Source of the DNA: Archangium lipolyticum
Lineage (GTDB): Bacteria > Myxococcota > Myxococcia > Myxococcales > Myxococcaceae
Direction: 5' to 3'
Length of the DNA stretch: 64,000 nucleotides
Assembly (NCBI RefSeq): GCF_024623785.1
Contig: NZ_JANKBZ010000002.1
Span: 496,001-560,000, forward strand
Shown: one piece after another, positions 53,190 to 60,400 of the stretch
Layout of the letters: each line of letters begins with the position of its first letter
How positions within the stretch are numbered: the first letter of the stretch is position 1
Program-made: the position numbers and the translations under genes
The notes under the pieces: generated by a model
Database searches by the model: none
Seen by the model: only the letters and a program-made list of their open reading frames with translations
Told to the model about the DNA's origin: nothing

Positions 53190-54326
53190 ATGGACTTCCA
53201 GCTTTCCGAATCCCAGCGCGCCCTGCAGGAGATGGCGCGCAAGTTTGCTCGCGAGGTGATCCGCCCCAAGGCGGCCCACCACGACGAGACCGCGGAGTTC
53301 CCCCGGAGCATCATCGCCGCGGCCTGGGAGAACGGCCTGCTGAACATGGCCATCCCGGAGGCGTACGGCGGCGTGGGCCTGTCGCACCTGGACCAGCTCT
53401 TGGCTTATGAGGAACTGGCATGGGGCTGCGCGGGCATGGCCACCTCCATCACGGCCAATGACCTGGCCAACCTGCCCATCATCGTGGGCGCCAACGAGGA
53501 GCAGAAGAAGCGGCTGCTCACGCCCTTCACCGAGAAGTTCAAGCTCTCCTCGTTCTGCCTCACCGAGCCGGAGGCGGGCTCGGACGTGGCGAACATGAGC
53601 ACCACCGCGGTGCGCGACGGGGACCACTACGTCCTCAACGGCTCCAAGTGCTTCATCACCAACGGCGGCCACGCGGACCAGTACACGGTGTTCGCCACCG
53701 TGGACAAGGCGAAGAAGCACAAGGGTATTACCTGCTTCGTGGTGGAGGGCCGTCCCAAGGGCCTCACCGTGGGCAAGCACGAGAACAAGATGGGCCAGCG
53801 CGCCAGCGACACCGTGGCGCTCACCTTCGAGGACGTGCGCGTCCCGGTGAACAACCGCATCGGCGAGGAGGGCGAGGGCTGGCGCATCGCCATGGAGACG
53901 CTGGACAACAGCCGTCCCATCACCGCCATCCTCTCGGTGGGCATCGCCCGCGCCGCGCTCGAGCACTCCCTGGAGTACTCCGCCCAGCGCAAGACGTTCG
54001 GCAAGCCCATCCGCGAGCACCAGGGCATCCAGTTCATGCTGGCCGACATGGCCATGAACATCCAGGCCGCGCGCCTGCTGTGCCACCAGAGCGCGTGGTT
54101 GCTGGATGAGGGCCAGCGCGCCAGCCTCCAGTCCTCCTACGCCAAGTGCTTCGCCGCCGACATGGCCATGAAGGTCACCACCGACGCCGTCCAGGTCTAC
54201 GGCGGTTACGGCTACATCAAGGAATACCCGGTGGAGAAGCTCATGCGCGACGCCAAGCTCATCCAGATCTACGAGGGTACCAGCCAGGTGCAGCGCCTCG
54301 TGATCGCGCGCGAGCTGTTCAAGTAG
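53190..54326 (+). CDS. Acyl-CoA dehydrogenase
   Basis: A 378-residue FAD enzyme of beta-oxidation, close to short-chain (butyryl-type) dehydrogenases. FAD-contact CLTEPEAGSDVA (~125), TNGGHADQYTVFA and the C-terminal QVYGGYGYIKEYPVEKLMRDAK with the catalytic Glu region and YEGTSQVQRLVIAREL are present. It passes electrons to ETF, encoded next (etfB-etfA), so the three form a functional unit. Confidence 0.95.
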   Translation: MDFQLSESQRALQEMARKFAREVIRPKAAHHDETAEFPRSIIAAAWENGLLNMAIPEAYGGVGLSHLDQLLAYEELAWGCAGMATSITANDLANLPIIVGANEEQKKRLLTPFTEKFKLSSFCLTEPEAGSDVANMSTTAVRDGDHYVLNGSKCFITNGGHADQYTVFATVDKAKKHKGITCFVVEGRPKGLTVGKHENKMGQRASDTVALTFEDVRVPVNNRIGEEGEGWRIAMETLDNSRPITAILSVGIARAALEHSLEYSAQRKTFGKPIREHQGIQFMLADMAMNIQAARLLCHQSAWLLDEGQRASLQSSYAKCFAADMAMKVTTDAVQVYGGYGYIKEYPVEKLMRDAKLIQIYEGTSQVQRLVIARELFK

Positions 54327-54367
54327 GCAAGAAAAACTGTCCGCTCCTTGCGCTTCCCGGTTGCCGG

Positions 54368-54401
54368 CGCGGGGCGTTGATGCGTAAATCAACGCCCCGC
54401 G
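54368..54401. other. 14-bp inverted repeat between acyl-CoA dehydrogenase and etfB
   Basis: CGCGGGGCGTTGAT (54368-54381) and ATCAACGCCCCGCG (54388-54401) pair perfectly with a 6-base GCGTAA loop. It lies 41 bases after the dehydrogenase stop and 76 before the etfB start, and could be a terminator or an attenuator that sets the dehydrogenase-to-ETF ratio. Confidence 0.65.
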
Positions 54402-54477
54402 ACGCGGCGCGTTGCGTCATGAAAACGCGCCCGTCACGCCATTTCTGGGAGTACCCGCTCTAAGGAGAAGGACGACC

Positions 54478-55275
54478 GTGAAGATCCTCGTCACCGCCAA
54501 GCGCGTGGAAGACCCCGAGTCCAAGATCAAGGTGAAGCCGGACGGCTCGGGCATCGTTCAGGAGGGGCTCAAGTACAAGATCAACCCCTTCGATGAGATT
54601 GGCGTCGAGGAGGGACTGCGTCTCGTCGCCAAGCATGGCGGCGAGGTGGTGGTCGTCTCCATCGGCGGCAAGGAAGTTCAGGAGCAACTGCGGCACGCGC
54701 TGGCCATGGGTGCCCAGCGCGCGGTGTGGGTGAACCACACGGGCCCGTTGGACCAGATGGGCGTCGCCGGGCTGCTGCAGAAGGTGGTGGAGAAGGAGAA
54801 GCCGGACCTCGTCGTGCTGGGCAAGCAGTCCATCGACGACGACCAGAACCAGGTGGGCCAGTACCTGGCCGAGTACCTGGGCTGGGGCCAGGCCACGTTC
54901 GCCTCCAAGGTGGAGTCGCTGGAAAGCGAGCAGGAGAAGAACAAGGTGCCGGCGCTGCAGATGGGCGCGGACGGCAAGAGCGTGCGCGTGGTGCGCGAGG
55001 TGGACAACGGCCTGGCGACGCTCGAGTGCGCGCTGCCGGCGGTGGTCACCACGGACCTGCGCCTGAACCTGCCGCGCTACGCCAGCCTGCCGGGCATCAT
55101 GAAGGCCAAGAGCAAGCCCATCGAGGAGCTGACGCCGCAGAAGCTGGGCGTGGACGTCACCCCGAAGGTGCAGGTGCTGAAGATGGCGGCGCCGCCTCCG
55201 CGCAAGGCGGGCATCAAGGTGCCGGACGTGGCGACGCTGGTGGACAAGCTGCGCAACGAGGCCAAGGTCGTCTGA
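54478..55275 (+). CDS. etfB: Electron transfer flavoprotein, beta subunit
   Basis: A 265-residue ETF subunit. VKILVTAKRVEDPESKI at the N-terminus, NPFDEIGVEEGLRL, VVLGKQSIDDDQNQVGQYLAE and ALPAVVTTDLRLNLPRYASLPGIMKAK (family signature) are clear. It starts at GTG with AAGGAG about 11 bases upstream; the longer frame from 54412 begins inside the hairpin leader and is rejected. It works with etfA to carry electrons from the acyl-CoA dehydrogenase to the respiratory chain. Confidence 0.97.
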   Translation: MKILVTAKRVEDPESKIKVKPDGSGIVQEGLKYKINPFDEIGVEEGLRLVAKHGGEVVVVSIGGKEVQEQLRHALAMGAQRAVWVNHTGPLDQMGVAGLLQKVVEKEKPDLVVLGKQSIDDDQNQVGQYLAEYLGWGQATFASKVESLESEQEKNKVPALQMGADGKSVRVVREVDNGLATLECALPAVVTTDLRLNLPRYASLPGIMKAKSKPIEELTPQKLGVDVTPKVQVLKMAAPPPRKAGIKVPDVATLVDKLRNEAKVV

Positions 55276-55317
55276 CGGGGCGTCGTTCCCCTTCTTCTTC
55301 GAGATTAGGAGCCGAAC

Positions 55318-56286
55318 ATGCCGATCGTTCTCATCGTTGCGGAGCAGCAGCCGGACGGGAACCTGCGCAAGGCGACCCTCAACGCCATTGGCGCGGGCAA
55401 GCAGCTCGCCGAGAAGGCGGGCGCGGAGCTGCACCTGGTGCTGCTCTCCAAGGATCCCTCCAAGGTCACCCAGGAGCTCGCGGGCCTGGGCGCCAAGGCG
55501 GTGCACACCGCCGCGGCCCCCGAGTTCGAGCACTACCTGGCCGAGACGTACGCCCCGGCCATCGCCGAGTTGGCGAAGTCCATTGGCGCCAACTACGTGG
55601 GCATGGCGTCCACCGCGCAGGGCAAGGACCTGATGCCCCGCGTGGCCGCCCGCCTGCAGGCCGCCATGGCCACCGACGTCATGGGGTTCAATGGTAGCGG
55701 CGCGGACGTCACGTTCTCCCGGCCCATGTGGGCGGGCAACGTGTTCGCCGAGGTGAAGCTCACCACGCCGGTGAAGGTCTTCACCCTGCGCGCCACCGAG
55801 TTCCCCGCGGCCGCGGGTGGCCAGGGCGCCGCCGAGGTCAAGACCTTCTCCCCCAAGGTGGAGACGGGCAAGACGAAGTTCGTCGACTTCAAGGAGGTCA
55901 AGAGCGCGCGGCCCGAGCTCACCGAGGCACGCGTGGTGGTGTCCGGCGGCCGTGGCACCAAGGGCGACTTCAAGGAGATCGAAGCGCTGGCCGACGAGCT
56001 GGGTGCCGCCGTGGGCGCCTCGCGCGCGGTGTGCGACGCCGGTTGGGTGCCCAATGACCTGCAGGTGGGCCAGACGGGCAAGGTGGTCGCGCCGCAGCTC
56101 TACATCGCCGCGGGCATCAGCGGTGCCATCCAGCACCTGGCGGGCATGAAGAGCTCCAAGACGATCGTCGCCATCAACAAGGACCCCGAGGCCCCCATCT
56201 TCCAGGTGGCGGACTACGGGCTGGTGGAGGACCTCTTCAAGGTGCTGCCCGCGCTGCGCGAGGCCATCCACAAGGCCAAGGGCTAG
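55318..56286 (+). CDS. etfA: Electron transfer flavoprotein, alpha subunit
   Basis: A 322-residue ETF alpha subunit. The C-terminal FAD domain is visible as [37 protein letters not shown], then [27 protein letters not shown] and [24 protein letters not shown]. It follows etfB by 42 bases. Confidence 0.97.
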   Translation: MPIVLIVAEQQPDGNLRKATLNAIGAGKQLAEKAGAELHLVLLSKDPSKVTQELAGLGAKAVHTAAAPEFEHYLAETYAPAIAELAKSIGANYVGMASTAQGKDLMPRVAARLQAAMATDVMGFNGSGADVTFSRPMWAGNVFAEVKLTTPVKVFTLRATEFPAAAGGQGAAEVKTFSPKVETGKTKFVDFKEVKSARPELTEARVVVSGGRGTKGDFKEIEALADELGAAVGASRAVCDAGWVPNDLQVGQTGKVVAPQLYIAAGISGAIQHLAGMKSSKTIVAINKDPEAPIFQVADYGLVEDLFKVLPALREAIHKAKG

Positions 56287-56308
56287 GCATCGCCTGAGCA
56301 GTCCCGGG

Positions 56309-56344
56309 AGGGGCGGTGGCGGGGAGACTCCTCGCGCCGCCCCT
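56309..56344. terminator. Weak bidirectional hairpin after etfA
   Basis: AGGGGCGG (56309-56316) pairs with CCGCCCCT (56337-56344) around a 20-base loop. It lies between the convergent etfA and Coa1-like genes. The long loop makes this a weaker terminator call. Confidence 0.45.
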
Positions 56345-56358
56345 TCGCCGTTGCGGGT

Positions 56359-56931
56359 TCAGAGCTCGATGTCCTTCTGCCCCTCCTCGGGCTCCCGCTC
56401 CTCGGGCTCGACGGGCTCCCCACCGGGCTCCTCGTCCTCGGGCAGGGGCTCGACGTCCGGGAGCGAGTCCTGGAAGGGCACGGTGTCGGGTGGGGGCGCG
56501 GGTTCTCCGCCGAGCAGGTCGATGGTCGGGCGTCCCGGCACCTCCACCTGAAGCGTGGTGAACTTCCACTGCTCCCCGTCCTTGTAGGCCTCGACGAGCA
56601 GGGTGCCGTCGGCCTTGGGGCCCTGGAGGGGCACGGAGAAGTTGGCCGAGCCCTGGTCGTCGTGGGACTGGATGGAGCCCTGGAGCATCATCCCCGACTC
56701 GATGGGCTCGCCGAGTGCCTCGCGCACCTCGGGCGACTGCTTTGCCTGGGTGAGCGCCTCGACGAAGACGCCGGTGCCCCGGAGCGCCTGGTAGGTGACG
56801 CCGAAGATGAGGGCGCCGAGGCAGCCGCAGGACAGCAGCAGCCCCAGGCATCCGGTGGGCACCACCCACTTCCAGTTGCGGCCCCACCAGCCCTGCCGGG
56901 GAGCCATCTCGCCTTCTGGCATCGTATTCAT
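56359..56931 (-). CDS. Coa1-family (cytochrome oxidase assembly-like) membrane protein
   Basis: A 190-residue protein with one transmembrane helix (~23-48, VVPTGCLGLLLSCGCLGALIFG) and a Coa1-like segment: EALTQAKQSPEVREALGEPIESG, then ANFSVPLQGPKADGTLLVEA. This pattern is that of bacterial proteins in the Coa1 family (PF08695); in mitochondria Coa1 helps assemble cytochrome oxidase, while the bacterial role is untested. The C-terminus is disordered and very acidic (Glu/Pro-rich). A longer minus frame to 57897 is a shadow. Confidence 0.72.
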   Translation of the reverse strand: MNTMPEGEMAPRQGWWGRNWKWVVPTGCLGLLLSCGCLGALIFGVTYQALRGTGVFVEALTQAKQSPEVREALGEPIESGMMLQGSIQSHDDQGSANFSVPLQGPKADGTLLVEAYKDGEQWKFTTLQVEVPGRPTIDLLGGEPAPPPDTVPFQDSLPDVEPLPEDEEPGGEPVEPEEREPEEGQKDIEL

Positions 56932-57110
56932 GGTTTCCCTGGTTCCTCCCGACGCCCCCGAGGGTGGCGCGCCCCCGTCATAGCGGTTACCGCATGGTCG
57001 ACAACAGGGCTTGCGGGCGAGCACGGTTCCTGGCCCGGGTATCGGGGTGGGGGTAGCATCGCACCCTGCTTCGAACGGACCGGGGGTCATGTGGGTGCAC
57101 GGAGGCGCAC

Positions 57111-57410
57111 ATGGAGGACGTGATGAAGGGGGTGCCGCGCCTCCATCCGGACGCGGGCGTGCAGCGGGTGGGAGACCGGGTGCTGGCGGTGGGGCCGGAC
57201 GACACCCTGCACACGTTCGAGGACGAGGGCGGCGAGGTATCCGCGGTGGCCGAGCGCATCCTCGAGCTGGTCGACGGCCGGCGGACATTGGGCGAGATCG
57301 TGGCGGCGCTGTGCGAGGAATTCGAGGTGGAGCCCGAGGTGTGCCGTGAGGACACGGTCGCCTTCGTGAGGCTCCTTGTGGACAAGAAGGTGTTGGTGCT
57401 CGGGCCGTGA
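57111..57410 (+). CDS. PqqD-like protein (RiPP recognition element type)
   Basis: A 99-residue protein resembling PqqD, the small winged-helix fold that binds precursor-peptide leaders: an N-terminal beta hairpin (LHPDAGVQRVGDRVLAVGPDDTLHTF) and a helical part (VAERILELVDGRRTLGEIVAALCEEFEV...VAFVRLLVDKKVL). GGAGG at 57101-57105 supports the first ATG; an in-frame ATG at 57123 is also well placed. Its stop lies 41 bases before the next ATG. With the short peptide and HprK-like gene 6 kb downstream it suggests a peptide-modifying cassette. Confidence 0.8.
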   Translation: MEDVMKGVPRLHPDAGVQRVGDRVLAVGPDDTLHTFEDEGGEVSAVAERILELVDGRRTLGEIVAALCEEFEVEPEVCREDTVAFVRLLVDKKVLVLGP

Positions 57411-57451
57411 GGCCCTGTGTGGGGCCGGTTCCAGTACGTCGAGAGGCAGTC

Positions 57452-60400
57452 ATGCGTCGAACGGGATGGCAGTGGCTTCTGGCGGTGTGTGCGCTGTGGA
57501 CGGCGGGCTGTACGTGCGGCAAGCCGCCGGTGGAGTCCGCGCTGACGGTGGCGTTCGAGCGGCCGGTGGATGGGCAACGGCTGGCGCTGGGGGATGACGC
57601 GGACGTGGGCACCGCGGGCTTCCAGTACGACGTGGTGGCGGTGGCGGCGGACTCGGCCGGGCGCGAGGTGACGCTGGCGCGGGCGAAGCTGGAGGTGCTG
57701 TCGGCGGGCGAGTCGGTGTGGCGGGAGGGGCCCGCGGCGACCCTCGAGGGCCAGCGGGTGCGCTTCCCCACGGTGACGTTGCCGGGGCGCACCAACGTGC
57801 TGCGGGTAACGGTGGAGGAGGAGGGCTCGAAGCGCACGGCGTCGCACGACCAGAGCGTGACGGTGGGCAGCGAGACGAGGACCCTGGACATCGTCATCCC
57901 CGCCGAGGGGCAGGTGCTGCGGGAGGTGGATGACGCGGACCCGCTGCTGCCGGGCTACCAGGTGGATTTCGAGGTGTGGGGCACGGGACTGCGCGGAGCC
58001 AGTGGCCTCCTCTCGTGCGCGGGGGTGTGCGGCATCGCGCCGGTGCCCTTCACGGTGGGGGACAATGGCAGGGCCATGGCGCGGGTGACGCTCTCCGAGC
58101 CGGTGCGCGAGGCGCAGCCCTCCCAGTGCGTGGCGGTGGTGAAGCTGCCCGGAGGGGATGTGACGTCTCCGGCGCGCGGCATGACGTTGGACACCGAGGG
58201 ACCGCGGCTGGCCATCAGCTCGCCCGTGTCGGCGGTGGCCACCCGCACCTTCAAGGTGGAGGCGGTGGTGCGCCCGGTGGAGGACGGTGCCACGGCCACG
58301 TTGACGCGGGCGGGAGCCGAGCCGCTGTCGGCCACGGTGCGCGCGGGGCAGGTCTTCTTCCCGGAGGTCACCGTTCCCGGCGACGGCCGTCACGACTTCC
58401 AGCTCAGCGTCACGGACTCCGGTGGCAACGTGGCCGGCAAGCCCTTCTCCGTCGTGGTGGCGAGCACCGCGCCCACCCCCGTGCTGCGCGTGCCGGCCAC
58501 CATCGGCACCTTCGTCGCGGGCCAGCCCGCCCAGGTCGAGGCGGTGGTGAAGGTGGACGACCAGCCGGTGGGCACGGAGGTGGAGCTGTGGACGACGGTG
58601 TCTGGCCGGCTCGGCCAGCCGCAGCGCGCGCGGACGGTGGATGGCAGCGGGGAAGGCCGGGTGGCGCGCTTCACCCTGTCGCTCGCCGAGGGCGCCAACA
58701 CGGTGAAGGCGTGCGTGCGCAACGCGGCCGGCACCCAGGTGTGCACGCTCGCCACGACGCAGGTGCGCACGGGCCGTCCCAACTGCCGCATCGTCGAGCC
58801 CTCGCCGGGCGACGTGCTGCCCGCGGGCGGCAAGCCGGTGGTGGTGCGGGTGGAGGCGCTCGGCAACAATGGACCGGTGAGCCTCTCCGCGCAGCGGCCG
58901 GGGGCCTCGGAGAACGCCTCGGGGACGGCCTCGGGGGGCGCTGCCTCGCTGTCGATGAACCTGTCCGGGGACGGCGCCTGGAGTCTGGTGGCCTCGTGTG
59001 CCGGCGGCGGTGTCAGCCAGGCCGTCACCGTGTCCCGTGACACCACGCCTCCCACGCTCGCCGTCACCGTGCGCGACGCGCCCGGGGGCCGCATCGAGCC
59101 CTCCTTCATCGACACCTCCCCGCTGCCCGGCACCCAGGTGGTGCTCGACGCGGTGACGGAGCCCTTCGCGCAGGTGCTCGTCCAGGGCTGCGGGTTGCAG
59201 GGTACCCTCCTGGCGAACGCGGACGAGCAGGGCCGTGCCTCGCTTCGGGACGTCGGTGTTCCCACCAGCGGCACCTGCTCCTTCTCCGCGCGAGCGGTGG
59301 ATCTGGCTGGCAACGAGTCCTCGGTGTCCGTGCCCGTCGCGTCGGCCTTTGGGACCTCCTCCCTGAAGTTCGAATCGCCGGATCCCTCCCGGACGTTGGG
59401 TCCGACGGATGGCTCGCCGGTGGGTGACGGCAATCTCCAGGTGTCGCTCAATCTGGGCTTCTCCGCGGGCGCCCTGGGACAGTTGAAGCTCTACCGGGAC
59501 ACCGCCGAGGTGGGTGGAGTCCCCGTGGAGGTGGTGGACACCGGGAAGACCTTCTCGGGGGTGCAGCTCGCCGATGGCGTGAACGTGCTCCGCGCGGTGC
59601 TGGTGAACAACGCGGGCGCCGGGGCGTGCGCGAGCGCGCTGTACACCGTGGACACCACGCCGGGCGATATCGTCCTCACCGCGCCGGGTGCCTCCAGCAA
59701 CTACAACCTGCAGTCGGATCGCGACCCGCTCACTCCCGGCATCCAGCACCCCCTGGCCTACACGCTCAACGGTGCCTCCGCGTCGGCCACGGTGGACGTG
59801 TGCACCAGTGTCGCGCTCACCACGGCGGCGGCGCCGTGCCGGGACGGGAGCGGCTGGTTCACCCTGGCGGCGGGGGTTCCGGCCTACACCAACCTGTTCT
59901 CCTATCCGGATGGGAGGTACTCGCTGAAGGTGGTGCTCGACGAGGGTGGCACCGTCCGTGAGTCCGCTCCCGTGTCGCTGGTGGTGGACAGCGTGCGCCC
60001 GGAGGTGACCGCGCTCGAGCTCGTGGGTGACGTCAACGGTGACCGCATGGTGAATGCCACCGAGTGGCCCACGGGTGCTCCGGTCCTGCGCGTGTCCACC
60101 AGCGGGCTGGCGACCGGTCTGCCGATCCAGGTCCGCGACGCCACGAACAACACCCTCTATGGCAATGCCATGTCCACGGGGACGGTGACCGACGTGACGC
60201 TCGGTTCGTTGCCGTCCCTCGAGGAGGCGGATTACTCGCTGGTGGTCGTCGTCACGGACTCCGCGGGCAACGCCAACCGGACGGTGGCCGCCGTGCCGCC
60301 CAATCCGTTGGATCCGGTCAATGCCGCGGCCCTGCTGTCCTTCCGGCTGGACCGGGTGGTGCCCGAGCTCAGCCCCACCTCACCGGGCAGGGCCACGCTC

